A DNA stretch of 64,000 bases from the NCBI RefSeq assembly GCF_024763615.1, contig NC_077224.1:51842712-51906711 (forward strand), given 5' to 3'. Below are positions 45,997 to 58,158 of the stretch, in pieces; position 1 is the stretch's first letter; each line of letters opens with the position of its first letter. This DNA comes from Phlebotomus papatasi. Its lineage: Eukaryota; Arthropoda; Insecta; Diptera; Psychodidae. Under the pieces are notes generated by a model. It was not told the origin of the DNA. It saw nothing but the letters and a program-made list of their open reading frames with translations, and ran no database searches. The position numbers were made by a program, and so were the translations under genes.

Positions 45997-47285
45997 GGGG
46001 AGACCGGGGAGGTTTGGGACACTTTTTCATGTTTTGACTTTGAGACACTATTCCAAAAAACAACGATAGTGTATCACAATTTTATGCGGTTTATAGAATA
46101 CTTATGGGTATTGACTTTATAAAAAGTACTCGATAGAACTTGGAAAACAACTGAGTTTTCTTGGAGAAGATAAAAAACATTTAACTTGACGTTTTGTCCC
46201 AAACCTCCTCGATGTGGGGCAGTATGGGACGCAAAAGGCGATGTTTGGGACGCGTTTTTTCTCGCATAATTTGTATTACTGGAACATGTTAATTGATTTT
46301 AAATACCAGATTAAAAATATTTCTGATAGAAATAAAAATGTTTCATCTTTTATTTACGCTTAGAAATTAATATCAATTTTATTTGTACAGTAGAGTCATT
46401 TATTGTCAATCAATTATTTAAAGTATTTTCTTCTTATTTTCCATCTACCTTTCTTTTCTTTTTTTTTTTATTCTAAATATTGCAATCATGATTATCGAAT
46501 TCCTCAGGCGAGTAGATTTTCTTGCAATTCTTAGTTTTGAACTCATTGATGGATTCCTGTTTGTTTTTACGACAACTGCATTGTACCTTCTTTTCTCATT
46601 ATTTCTCTGAATTAGCTCTCGCCTTGCCTTTTCTGGAAAAATTGTTCGAGAAATTTTCGAAAAAAATAGTTTTTAACTAGATTGGGCAAAGATCGAATAT
46701 CCTCTGAGAAGGAATTATTGATTCCCAAGACATTGATGATTTAATTGTCTCTGTAGTTAGAGAAATCTGCTCTACTGGTAAACTTTGCACAAGAGGGAGA
46801 TTTTCAGTATAAACTGGGCATTACTCTTCATTTTGACAATAAACAATTGCATACCACCTACAATCTTGTCGAAAATCAACGTCCCATTCATCCCCTTTCA
46901 GGTGTCCCAAACATCTCCACGTGTAATTTTGGTATTTAAAACTTTTATGTAAAAAACAAAAGCGTATAATCTCTGAAACTTTTATAAAAATATCTTCCTA
47001 GATTACACTGCTACCTAATGAGTTAAAAAAGTTTTGATTATATATCGCTGATATAAAATACAAAGTGGAAAACTGAGACGTCAGAATATACGATTTTTAT
47101 CAATTTTCAAAAAAATGTTCATAGAATTAAAATAATAAAACTGAGGATATCCATTCTTTTAGTCAAGATACATCTTAATATTGCCTACGATACAGTAATG
47201 GTTAAATCCCATATATTTCAAAAATTAATTGAAAAAATCGCCTTGTCCCACACTACCCCTGTCCCAAACCTCCCCGGTCTCCCCT
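45997..47285. mobile_element. 1.29-kb TA-flanked element with GGGGAGACCGGGGAGGTTTG ends
   Basis: Perfect inverted ends of at least 25 bp, beginning GGGGAGACCGGGGAGGTTTG and continuing GGACA. TA at 45995-45996 and 47286-47287. Subterminal GTCCCAAACATCTCC and GTTTGGGACGCG show GTTTGGGAC repeated inside in both orientations (46200, 46240, 46905). The interior is AT-rich without an intact frame. Longest of the TA-GGGGA elements here. Confidence 0.8.
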
Positions 47286-48770
47286 ACTGCAAAACGGACA
47301 AGCAACGTGATTACAAAAAAAAACCGAGAAATTTCGGATTTCTAAAATTACACTAAAATTTGTCCTCTTAAGGGGTAACTCAAAATCGAGAGATTATATA
47401 TATATAGCACTCTCTCTGTGGCGTCCGAACAGTAAAAAAATGGAAATTGAGGAAATCATTAAGAAAAATATAAAAATTTTACATTCAAATTTACTCTTGC
47501 AACCGTGGAGCTCTATAATAATAGTAAGAGCGAAATATTGTAAAGATCTATGACCTTCCGCTTAATGGGTCTAGCCAAAAGGCTAATGACATTGTAGGCA
47601 AAATTTGAGCAATAAAGCACACGTCTAATCTCATCAAAATAAAATTGGTAGTGGATAAAAAAAAAGCTCCATCCTCGAATTATCCCATGCATAAGGTGAT
47701 AGCATCAGTGTCCGAATAAATTTGCACCGGTGCGGTATTTATATTAGACTAGATCTTCCCGCAGGCAAACTAGTGTTAATTGTTGTGAAATATTCTGTAA
47801 TTGTAAAAGACATATTAACAATTGTATACGCGCTTCGGCGCGCGCGCGAATACACTTGCGCAAGAAATGTGTAATTAGGTTGAGAATATATTGCCCACTC
47901 TGGGGCTGATAGAGAAGAGATTATGAGACATTTGCTGGGTGGGGTTTTTGCCTCTTTTTAACCACTGTTTCAGCATCCACCATGGTCAGGAAATTACTGC
48001 ACATGTGCTGTATTAGAAGACAATGTAAAAGAAATTGACAAAGAAATATAAATTTACTTGACAAATAATAAATTTATCACTTTAACATTATTTCATCAGT
48101 CAATTTTTTTTTATTGAGTGATATTTGTTTAAGATAGCAGAGAAAAAATATGTAAATGTTACACTGTTTGTTTTGTAATACACATAAAAATTTGGGGATG
48201 AAAACAAATAAAAATAAAAAATAAATTTGATTTTTTGTGTAATATTTACACAACAAATTTTTCGTTATAAGTTCTGTGTTTTTAAACATTTTAGAAACAA
48301 GTTTTTGTAAATATGCTATCTAAAATATGTATTATTTACCCATAAAGAATAATAAACAAATTTGTTTTCATCAAAACGTTCATTTCTTAGGTGAAAACTA
48401 CTGTAGATAACACAGAAGAAATGTGTAACTTTCACACATTAAAGAATCAATATTAAATAATAATAATAATAACGAGTAATTATGCTTGTTATTCAAGTAG
48501 AAATAAGGTACATATCATGCGTTCGCCGCTCTGTTGGCTTTAGTATAAAATATTAGAAATTCCTTGTGTAATTCTAACACAATTACTTGTTCCCAATGTG
48601 TATAATTTACACATGTTCATAGAAATTTTTCAAATTATTGTTGAAAAATTGCCACGATATTCAAGATGCAAATTACCAACAATTATACTCCATAATAGCT
48701 ATAATAATTCAAAACTGTACATTTATTGAAAAAGAAATTCTCATTGACTTTTATTAATGTCTGATTGAAG

Positions 48771-48936
48771 GTTCTCAACACAGTGGAACAGGAGAAGAAG
48801 ATTTCGTCACTTCATCGAATGATTTGGACAACATCAAAGCGGAATCAGGCGGTCAACCGGATCCAGAAAGTGACGACGAGGACGGCATCGACTGTAAATG
48901 CGTTGTATGTGATCGACAATGTCAAGATATTGACCA
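48771..48936 (+). CDS. ham: Hamlet-like PRDM gene, exon E: acidic linker and first half of zinc finger 1
   Basis: The acceptor is ctgattgaag (ends 48770) and the donor GTGAGT. Entry needs one base from exon D and exit leaves two bases (CA) of a Gln codon. It reads SQHSGTGEEDFVTSS, then an acidic stretch PDPESDDEDGIDCKC and CVVCDRQCQDID. The cysteines of C-x2-C are encoded at about 48899 and 48908 and start a C2H2 zinc finger whose histidines are in exon F, 6.5 kb downstream. The acidic linker between PR domain and first finger is typical of the clade. Another forward frame is also open here but does not keep the splice phase. Confidence 0.85.
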
Positions 48937-49560
48937 GTGAGTGTGTACAATGGCTTAACAAGCTATTAATAATTGTCATTCTGATATATCAGGCCTCAAT
49001 GAATGCGCAAGCACGGGGCATTTATTATTTATTCACTGCAAATATTGAATCCTGCTGGAATTAACCATCATATTTCAGCACTCTTAAAGTACATAACGAA
49101 AAATTGAATATCAGTTCACTGGGCAAAAGGTACATATTTAGTAAAAGAGATTGTCAACAGAAGATAACTCCAACAGACAATCTCACGGATTTTCCCTGGT
49201 AGTATTATTTATTAGGGAAGTACACTGTAAGAAAATCCTCCTTGTTTTCCTTGCATTTACCAAAAGACATGTGTAAGTCCTCTATCTCGATTAATAGCAA
49301 TTATCCATTAAGAGAGTAGCAATTTAGTGAGAGAATTTCAAATGACTGATTGTTGGGGGCTTAAAGTGTTGATTATACATCGTGACAATCACCTCGGCTG
49401 TCACCCACTTAATTCGGTAGTCACCCTCCATAATTAGTTTGTATTTCGACAAGTAATTAGCTCTTTAGCGTCTTTCCATTTGACCCCATTATTCTGGAGA
49501 GATACCGGCTCAATAGATCTTACGATTCAAAAGGCTTCTACTTGAGCCTACATACTATTA

Positions 49561-51346
49561 GGTGAGATTCTTAACAATCTCACCTACTATAATCCTAACA
49601 AAATTTCATGTCCTCCGATCGCGCTCAAACTTGGCCAAAATGTGTTTCGCCACTTTCTGATCACGAATATATGGGGGGCTAAGTTACGTTCCCGGCCGGC
49701 CGGCCGGCCGCTCTTTGGAGCTTAATAGCTCCTAAACTAAAAAAGATATCGACTTGCGGTTTTCGGCAAAGGTTAAATATCGTATGAAAATTGCAACATG
49801 GTGCATTGACCCCCCACCCCCCACCCCTCCTTCCGCCATTTTGAGGACCCCCCTTTTTTTGTTTTCTCAATAGCTCCAGCCCTATGGCATCGAGCGGGCT
49901 CAAATTTTAGTATGTTATAGCTGGGCCTTAGAGCTTTCCATCAATACCAAACTTAAGGTCCCTCGACCCCCCTGACCCGAGCTATAAGGGTCCAAAAAAA
50001 ATTTCTTAAAATGGCCATAACTCCGGTTCTAATTGTCAGAATTTAAAAAATGAGGGCTTTTTGGAAAGCTCTCGTGAAATGCCACTTCCCTTTCTAACAT
50101 CGCAAGTTCATAAAACCACCGCTAGGGGCGCTATTATTAAAAAGAACATTTTTAAATCTTAAAAGTTAAATAACTCAAAAATTCCTTATGCAATCGGGCT
50201 GAAATTTTAGTATGTTGTAGCCGTTGGTTATACCTATCAAACAAAAAAAACCTTAAGTCGATCCATAACCCCTGACCCGAGCTATAAGGGGTCAAAGTTC
50301 GAACATTGACCGGCCTCTATCTCCGGTTCTAATTAACATATCGACATAAATTTTACCTTTTTGGTTTCGTCTCGATGAGCACTTTCAGATGGAAGTTCAA
50401 AAAGTCACCACAGGTGGCGCTGTGATAGCGTCAAAATTCATCGAAATTCAAAGTCACTTTTCTCAAAAACGGCATTGTGCAAGTTAATGAAATTTTAGTA
50501 TGTTGTAGTCCAGTCTAGGACGTTTCCAAAATGGTGCGTATGTGCGCTGTGGTTTCAATAGAACCGGAGATATGAGGGGTCAAAGTTCACAAAATTCAAA
50601 AAATCATATCTCCGGTTCTATGTGACCGATTTTGATGAATGAGGGCTTAAACGAAAGATCTCACCAAATACTACAACTTTCTAGAACATTTGAACTTCGT
50701 GGGACCAACACCAGGGGCGCCACAGTCAAAAAACGAATTTCAATATCACATAACCTCACTTATCTCGACTGTCGCTGAACCGATTTTGATGATTACTTCG
50801 ACATAATTGTAGAGGACATTTGTCTCTACATTTCGTCCTTACATCATTTTCCGGTCAGACTACGCTATCACTCCGATTTTGCCGTTTAAGTGTGAAAAAA
50901 TTGATTTTTCCAATAATAACGCTTTGAAATCACTCAGATGCCAATTTGACTGCCTCTACTCCACCAAGACACTTAAAATAGGGTTTTAAATGGAAAGTCC
51001 CGCAAAATACAACAATTCTTTGATATAGTTGAAGTTCAACAAATGAACACTTGGGGCACTCTGGATGAAAAAAACGAGTTAAGAAACAAAAAACCTCGCT
51101 TATCTTGGCTTCTGAGTAATCGATGAGATCATGTTCTATGGAAAAATTATAGAGAACATTCTGGTCTACATTTCACCCATATAACACTTTTCTGTCAGTT
51201 CATCCAAATCCTTGATATTTTGGTTTAAATACAAAATTTGTATAATTTCACGAATTTTATTCAAGATAACTGAATGGCGTCTCCCAACTTCAGCTCTAAA
51301 TCGAATTTGCATGCACTCCGAGTTAGCTCACGTTAAGAATCTCACC
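49561..51346. mobile_element. ~1.8-kb non-coding element with decaying ~290-bp internal repeats
   Basis: Identical 15-bp inverted ends GGTGAGATTCTTAAC (49561-49575 and complement 51332-51346), TA outside both. The left end also forms a hairpin with AATCTCACC just inside. A second inverted pair (ATAATCCTAAC at 49590, GTTAGGATTAT at 51358) makes the exact limits uncertain. Inside, AAATTTTAGTATGTT(A/G)TAG recurs at about 49902, 50202 and 50490, with TCTCCGGTTCTAAT, CCGAGCTATAAGGG and a G/C-rich GGGGCGC(T/C)(A/G) block in each unit. GC content is well above the intron. No frame persists. Confidence 0.7.
49692..49709. repeat. GGCC tandem tract
   Basis: Four and a half uninterrupted GGCC units (GGCCGGCCGGCCGGCCG), unusual in this AT-rich DNA, within the left part of the 49561-51346 element. 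Confidence 0.85.
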
Positions 51347-52029
51347 TACATAAGCCGGTTAGGATTATCTGTCCCTTTCCTTGTCAAAGAAAATTTTATG
51401 GTGTTTTGTGTTAGTTAATTTCTTTGGGGAAAAATTAAAGTGTCTTTCAGTAATTCGAATATAAACCAAGGTTGTTCAACACGCAGCCCTTTATACTTAT
51501 TTATAAATTTTAAGCACGTCTTGTACTCATTTTAGTATAAGAATTGGATTTGAAGTTTCGAAAAATATTTAGAATTTTAATAAAGCATATAAATATTCAA
51601 AAAGCTTTTGCATGAAAGTATAAAACGAATAGTAAGTTTTATTATAAGCTTTGGAAGCAATAATTAGGGTCGTAGAACTCCCTTCTGACCGACTCCGAGA
51701 TTCGTTTAAACAAATTTTTTTTTAACTCTTTAGTTATTATATTGAGACGCTTAGAACGGAATACAAAACGTCTTTTTAATCTAAATCTTTTCAAAAAGAC
51801 ATTAAAGGATGATTTGAAGAAGTTCTGTCTTAATATAATCACGTTCCTATACTTAATTTTGAAATCTTGATTTTTTACTACAATATGTATTACCTCCTAT
51901 AGGAGATTACTTTAATAAACTGTAATGAAATCATCTGCAATTCTTCAATTTTTAGCAGACTTGTAACATAAATCAAAGACTAGTCAAGTTCGATTTTAGT
52001 AATTTAAGTTTTTAAATTTAATGAACCGA

Positions 52030-53710
52030 TTTTTGAGTCTTTAGGATTTCTATTCTTTGGGATATCAAAGTATACGAAATTTCGGGTTTTAAGAATTTTG
52101 GACCATTCGGAAATTTGACAATTTTGAAATTTCTACGCATTGAAGATTTTACGCTATCGGATCTTTGGTCTTTCGGAATTTTAGCCCATCCGGGATTATG
52201 ACAATTTGGTGATTTTAACCAATTCAGGATTTTACTTTCGCGCCTTTGGTCTGATTTTGACTCATTCAGGATTTTGATCATTCCGAATTTCTACTTATAC
52301 GGGATTTTAATCCGTTCGTGATTTTTTAACTCTGTTGGAATTTTGAACAAATCCGGATTGTGACACATTCCAGATTTCGTTCAATCGATTCGGAATTTTG
52401 TTTTTTCACGGAATTATGATCATTCAGGATTTCGATCCATTCGAGATTTTGATCATTCGGGATCTGGATTTATTCGGGATTTTGATCCATTCAGGATTTT
52501 GTCCCATTCAGGATTATGACCCTTTCCGAATTTTGACTCTTTCGGAGTTTTGATCATTAAAGATTTCGATTCATTCGAGATTTTCACCATTTGGGATTTT
52601 GATCCATTCAGAATTTTGTCTTATTCGAGATTTTGATCCTTTCGGTAAATCAGTCTTTCGGGATTTTATCTCATTCAAGATTTTGGCCATTTGGGTATTC
52701 AACCCATTATTCTGGATTTGAGCTATCGGGATTTTGATCCATTCGCTTTTTTACCCCTTTCGGAACTTTGACTCGTTAATAATATTGATCCTTTCAGAGT
52801 TTCGTCCCGTTTGAGATTTTGATCATTCTTGTATTCGGCCTATTCAGAATTTTGAAACAATCCGGATTTTGACACATTCAAGATTTCCGCCTTTCGGGAT
52901 CTCGTCCCTATCGGAATTCTGATCATTCGGGAATTCGATCCATTCGGGATTTTGACCATTTTGGATCCGGATTGTCTGGATTCATTCGGGATTTTCATCC
53001 AATCGGAATTTTGTCCCATTCAGAATTATGACCCTTTCGGAATTTTGACTCTTACAGAATTTTAATCATTAAGCTTTTCGATTAGACTTCGAAATCATTC
53101 GAGATGTTGATCCATTCAGGATTTGGTCTCATTCGGAATTTTGATCATTCAGGATTTTGACCCTTTCGGAATTTTGATCCTTTTATAATTTTGGGCATTC
53201 AGGATTTTGATCCATTTGGGCTTTTGTCTCATTCGAGATTTTGACCCTTTCAGAATTTTAATCTTTCAGAATTTTGTACTGTTCGGGATTTAAAATCTTT
53301 CAGAATTTTGATTTTTCACTATTTCTATACATTTGGAATTTTGACCCCTTCGGGATTTTGATCCTTTCGGTATTTTGGTCTTTCGGGATTTTATCCCATT
53401 CGAAATTTTGGCCAATTGGGTATTCAACCCATTCTGGATTTTGGCTTTCGGGATTATAATCCATTCGGAACTTTACCCCTTTCGGGAGTTTGAGTTTGAG
53501 CCATTTGACATATTAGCCCTTTCAGGATTTCGTCCCGTTCGGGATTCTGGTCATTCGGATATTCGATCCGTTTAGAATTTTGAACCAATCGGGGTTTTAA
53601 CCCTTTCAAAATTTTGTCCTTTTCGGAATTTTGATTATTCAGGATTCCGATCCATTCGGAATTTCGCCTTATTCGGGTTTTGGGCTTTTGGTATTCAGGT
53701 TTTCGTGATT
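52030..53710 (+). repeat. 1.7-kb one-directional TTCGGGATTTTGAYC minisatellite, copy 4
   Basis: About 100 degenerate ~17-bp units of the type CATTCGGGATTTTGATC, CATTCAGGATTTTGTCC, CTTTCGGAATTTTGACT, all in the same orientation. No second arm in opposite orientation is present. The last base pairs of the unit alternate GATC(C), GACC, GTCC, GGTC. Open frames on either strand merely read the repeat. Confidence 0.85.
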
Positions 53711-55449
53711 TCCACCAGGACTCATCTCTTCTACCCTGTTTGTTGTTAATTAATTGAAATCACATCGACATTGTGGGAATCGGTGTTTTCTCTCTAATGA
53801 CTAAAAGCCCTTCATGAGTGTTATATCGTGATGTAAATTAATAAATAGTGAATTGATGATGAAAAAAACTGCTTGGCAATGCATCAGAAATTCAGATGCA
53901 CGCAAATGTTTAAAGAATTTTCATGTGATTTTCTCCAATGGGAAAAAAGTCCCTTACAAACCCTTCGTGTTTTGAAATTACTAAGGCTGGTCAATTGGTG
54001 GTTTCATATTGAATTAGATGACCAGAAATGGTAGAAGTGTGGCGTGTTGGGTAGAAATCATCAGCCCTTCTGGCAATCAAAATTGTTGAATGGTGAGAAG
54101 GTGGAGAAATAATAATGTGAATAATTAATGAGATTTTGCCAATTATTGCCCAGAATAGTAATTAGTCAGGGTGATTTTTCTTGTTCATCAATCCCATCAT
54201 TTTCCATAAGTACACAATCACGCTTGTCGCTTTAATCAATAAGTGTTGGAACAATAGGGAAAATATTTATGGGTTGGATCGTGGTTAAAAATTTACACTG
54301 ATATTTACAATTGCTGGCGGTTATAACTATGTGAAACATTATGGTGAAAAAAAAGGAAGAGTTGGAGACGGCATTAGAAGCCACCCACCTTTTGACAATG
54401 CTCAAAATGTCACATGGGCAAAATGCAAATTGATAGATCTTGGAGTGTTTTATGTGGCGAAAGAAGCACTCTCTCAGCGTCCAGACAGTGCGGGTGTTTT
54501 ATGAGTTTTCAAATATGTCTTTTGAATGCATATCGACATCTGCATGAGTCATGTCTCATTTTGATGACTTTTAATGCCATTAGAGTGCATAAAGTTCATT
54601 TGCGAGGCGTTTGGAGTATTTTGCGCTGATGAAAATAAATCAAATTTGAGCATAAATTGTTTGTCACACAATCTAATAACAATGGAATTGTAGTTAATCA
54701 TAAAAAAAGAGAGGGTGTTATTGAATTTATTAATTTTAATACACCATGAATATCCCCGATTCCCATCACGTTTAACTTTATGCTTAAAACGTTAGGTGTT
54801 GCACAAATCCTGATGACTTCTAGGATAATGGCAGAGAGAAATTCTCGCAATTTGATTTAATTTTCAACAAACACACCGATTAAATTTCACCCTCAACTGT
54901 CGCCACGTGAGAATTGGACACATGGAAGACATTATTTCCTAGGTTGACACCTTGCTACATCCAGTCCAATGAATAATAGATGGTTTAGAAATATGAAAAT
55001 GTCACTGTCCCTCGTGTTCTGGCTGCACACACCAGTAATATTTAATGCTATATTGTGAGCATACAAAAACAGATTTAACATTACAACTTTGATGCTTTCG
55101 TCTCTGATGCTTTGTTGCGATAAAGTCAGGAAAGAACGTAAAAGTTGACACCTACATTTTTTCTTCACCCTAGGGCCCCCCTCTAGAAATTCGTTAGAAA
55201 AAGCGAATTGCTATCGATAATTAGAGACGAACTCTTTTTTTTATCGTCTGGGGATGAGACATGACAAATTGAATAATAAATCTCATAGTTTGTTGGATGT
55301 CTTACACGTGACATTGAGGGTGACTAACATTGCCCCTAACACCGGGTTAATTTCCCATTGCGACATTCCCTGATATGAAGTTTGACAATAGCTCCTTTGG
55401 CCTTTTAGATCCCAAAAGATAATAAAATAAATTTTTATCATATTTACAG

Positions 55450-55618
55450 ACTCGATGAACATCTAATAATATCACATCATTATCCAAAAGACGCATTTCG
55501 CTGTGACACCTGCTTAAAAGCATACAGCTATAGGCCGATATTGCTGAGGCACAGGGCTATAGTTCATGGAGAGCTGAGGAAATATCCCTGCGAGAATTGT
55601 ACAAAGGTATTTTCAGAT
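55450..55618 (+). CDS. ham: Hamlet-like PRDM gene, exon F: end of zinc finger 1, zinc finger 2, start of finger 3
   Basis: The acceptor is atatttacag (ends 55449) and the donor GTAAGA. The first base completes the Gln codon of exon E, giving DIDQLDEH. Finger 1 is C-x2-C-x12-H-x4-H across the junction, with histidines at about 55460 and 55475. Finger 2 is FRCDTCLKAYSYRPILLRH with a second His after four residues, also C-x2-C-x12-H-x4-H. Finger 3 begins KYPCENCTKVFSD and is cut by the intron before its histidines. The KYxCENCxKVF motif is close to diagnostic for PRDM3(MECOM)/PRDM16/Hamlet. The fingers bind DNA in the nucleus. Remaining fingers and the corepressor-binding C-terminus lie beyond the window. 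Confidence 0.9.
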
Positions 55619-55869
55619 GTAAGATTTTTTATTGAAACTTTTAGAATCATTTTTTTCAAAATCCTAAACTGAATACCGATGTTGTGTAAGTAAATCTAAA
55701 AGATTTTTTTACAAACTATTTTATGTTTTGAAAAAGAGATTAGGTCTCTGCCTTTAGGTGCTAAAAACTGTTTTACTTCTAATTCGAAATTATTCATAAA
55801 TTAGGGGAGAGCGAGGGTCTTTAAGGCAACCAACATTTTTTAATACTAATTTGCCAAATTTATATGAAC

Positions 55870-57090
55870 TAGGCAGCCATAATCCCGAAAGCCAAAATCC
55901 CGAATGTTTAAAACCCTGAAATGGATGAAATTATACGGAGAATAATGTATAGAATAATTTCCCAAGACACGGCAAATTTTCCTTTGCCTCCAGCAAGCGC
56001 GGTTGCAATCCTGGGTATAGGGGGAACTGGGGCAGTAGTAATCTGGGGTAGTTGTAAACACTGTGATTTTTTTCAATAATTTTAAGACTCCAGAGGATAA
56101 AACCCATAAGCATTCATAGGGGATAGCATGGGGATGTATGTCCACAGAAGAATTGGTCAATAAAATCCTAATACTTTAAAAATAAGAATTATTTTTCCCG
56201 AAAATGTTGATATTTCAATTATTTTGGTCATTTGGATTTCCACCTGGAAATTAAAAACTGTGTAAAATAATCGAAATGTAGCAATACCAGTTCTTTCCTA
56301 CATCTTTTAAAATTATATTTATGGATTTACTAGACAAATTGAGATTCTCATTATTTCAAAAGAATTAATAATTGGTCAGAAAACAGCATTTGGGGTAGAT
56401 GTAAACAGGCAATTTCAATTTCACAAAATGAGTAGGTAAAAGAGCGGGAAATTGACCTTCATGCGAAATATCTATAATTCATAGATTACGAAAAAAATTG
56501 GTGGCGCTGTGTTCAATAAAAAGTCACATGATGTCAAAATATGGGGAAAATCCATTGAAAAATGTCTTTGATATGCATGCTTTTAGTTTTTTTGCTATTT
56601 TAATTATTTTTTTGTAAAAAGTGTCGTGATTTTTTGAAAAATATACAGTTTTTATATATCTCTTAAGTAATTAAAATAATCCAAAGTGGTGCAAAGTTAA
56701 TTTCAAGGGTGGGAAAAAAGGTGTTTACATCCTCCCCAGAAAGTGGTTACTTCTACCCCAGGTATTTTGTGAAAAGAGAAAAATGCACAGTGACACAAAT
56801 TTTATTTTTATGGAAAACTCAATTGTTTTCCAGCATCCGCATTACCCTCGACGAATTGCCTATACCCAAGGGTAAAACATGAGCTAAGAAATATTTTCCA
56901 AAAAATCACGGTGTCCTTGGAAAATCACCTCAAATTCGCATCTATCGAAAATGGTTACATGTGCCCCAGTCTCCCCTAGCTATGACACTTTTAAGAATTC
57001 GGAATTTAGGCTTTCGGGATTTTCACTTTAGGATTTTAGAGTTCGGGATTTTGTGCTTTCGGGATTTTGGCTTTTGGGATTTTGAGCAGT
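55870..57090. repeat. Foldback with TTCGGGATTTTGG arms, copy 5, split by another element
   Basis: Left arm 55878-55920 (ATCCCGAAAGCCAAAATCCC) and right arm 56996-57085 (CTTTCGGGATTTTCAC, TTTCGGGATTTTGGC). The spacer is the same as in the 7995-8345 copy but in reverse orientation and is interrupted at a TA by the element 56020-56976. Confidence 0.8.
56020..56976. mobile_element. 957-bp TA-flanked element with GGGGAGACTGGGGCA ends
   Basis: Left end GGGGGAACTGGGGCAGTAGT; right end read inward GGGGAGACTGGGGCACATGT. TA at 56018-56019 and 56977-56978. Subterminal (G)TAACC(A)/GGGGTAGTTGTAAAC modules repeat (CTACCCCAGG near 56755). The interior at 56085-56160 matches the 9424-9632 element. No intact frame. 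The uninterrupted host sequence is visible at 8110-8150 (minus strand), giving an empty site. Confidence 0.85.
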
Positions 57091-58013
57091 AGTCAGAATA
57101 GAATAGCCTAATTCAAAACGTCCTCTAAAGGGGATTTGTTTTTAATATAACTTATTTTCGAAATATCTGGAGCACAAAAAATCAAAATTTTCGACATAAT
57201 GCTCAAAATGTTTAATAATAATATCAGTCTTGTTGATATTAGAGAACTCAGCCCCCCGGTAAGAAAGATTCTAGATATGCATTATTATTTTATTATTAGG
57301 TGATAGGATTGTCAATTCCATGCCCTGTGGAATCATACTCACTGCATTAATTCGAATATGTTTTACACCAGAAAAAGTTCTTGTGATCTAAAGGAGATTG
57401 GAATCTGACACATTTGCATCACAGAGGTACTACTCTACCATTTTGACTCTTTGAATTAAAAAAAAATCGTTGCTCTGCTTTCGAAATAAAATAGAAAATA
57501 ATGGATTTGGATTTAAAACTATAAGAAAGATCTAAATTCGAAAACAAATAAATGAACAAAATTGGACATGATTAAAAATAATGATGCAAAGGTTGATATT
57601 TGGCGGGGTTTCACAAAACGCTAATACTTGATATCTCCTATCTTTTAGCGTGTCAGTTTGTTAACAGACAGATAAACAGAACGATGGAACCGACGCGACG
57701 TTAAGAAATTGAAAACCTTAAAATTCTTAACTTTCACAAATATTTGACTCCATGTGGGTGATATGAGGAATTAGAAAATATGTAAAGAAATTTAAAATAG
57801 GTCATAACGAGGGATGTCACACTTGAAGTGCCTAGAGCAAATTCCCAAATTATTTCTGAGGAATTATCATTTAAAACATAATGAAATATAGTTAAATAAG
57901 TATTGGAATTTTTTTTAAGTCAATTGAAGTATCATCAACATAATTCATCAATATTTCATTTGCTCCTAGTGTGTAGAGATTAGACTAAAGACTAAAGAAA
58001 ATATCATGCAAAA

Positions 58014-58035
58014 GATGATTGATTGATTGATTGAT
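58014..58035. repeat. GATT microsatellite
   Basis: Five GATT units (TGATTGATTGATTGATTGATT). Confidence 0.9.
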
Positions 58036-58158
58036 TCGTTTATTGTCATATCTGTTTTTTGTCTCACCCTCATGCGGCCATCGCCGTCTTAGCGTCAATT
58101 CCATCCTCCAGAACGGAAACGACGGAAAATCCCTTAAATTCATAAAAAGTGGAAAATA

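Larger units (their letters stand above)
30098..48770 (+). other. 18.7-kb intron between PR domain and zinc fingers
   Basis: Begins GTGAGT and ends TTGAAG. It contains foldbacks, MITEs, a dead mariner and an unassigned higher-GC block at 40300-41700. Stretches 30100-31240, 34060-35690, 37520-38760 and 41700-43140 have no recognised repeat or gene. The frames at 29987-30442 and 33060-33446 overlap exons or foldback arms and are not genes. Confidence 0.75.
48937..55449 (+). other. 6.5-kb intron splitting zinc finger 1
   Basis: Begins GTGAGT and ends TTACAG. Holds the 49561-51346 element and the 1.7-kb minisatellite. 51430-52000 and 53730-55440 have no repeat or gene I can support; the frames at 54414-54629 and 54932-55168 have no recognisable domain. 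Confidence 0.8.

Noticed and set aside
47820..47860. CG-rich run (GCGCTTCGGCGCGCGCGCG) as a possible promoter or CpG island
   Set aside because: Only about 25 bp long in AT-rich DNA with no gene start nearby; better seen as a short dinucleotide tract.
48765..49064. Plus-strand 99-codon frame overlapping exon E
   Set aside because: Different frame from the one that joins exons D and F in phase; it reads through the GTGAGT donor into intron.
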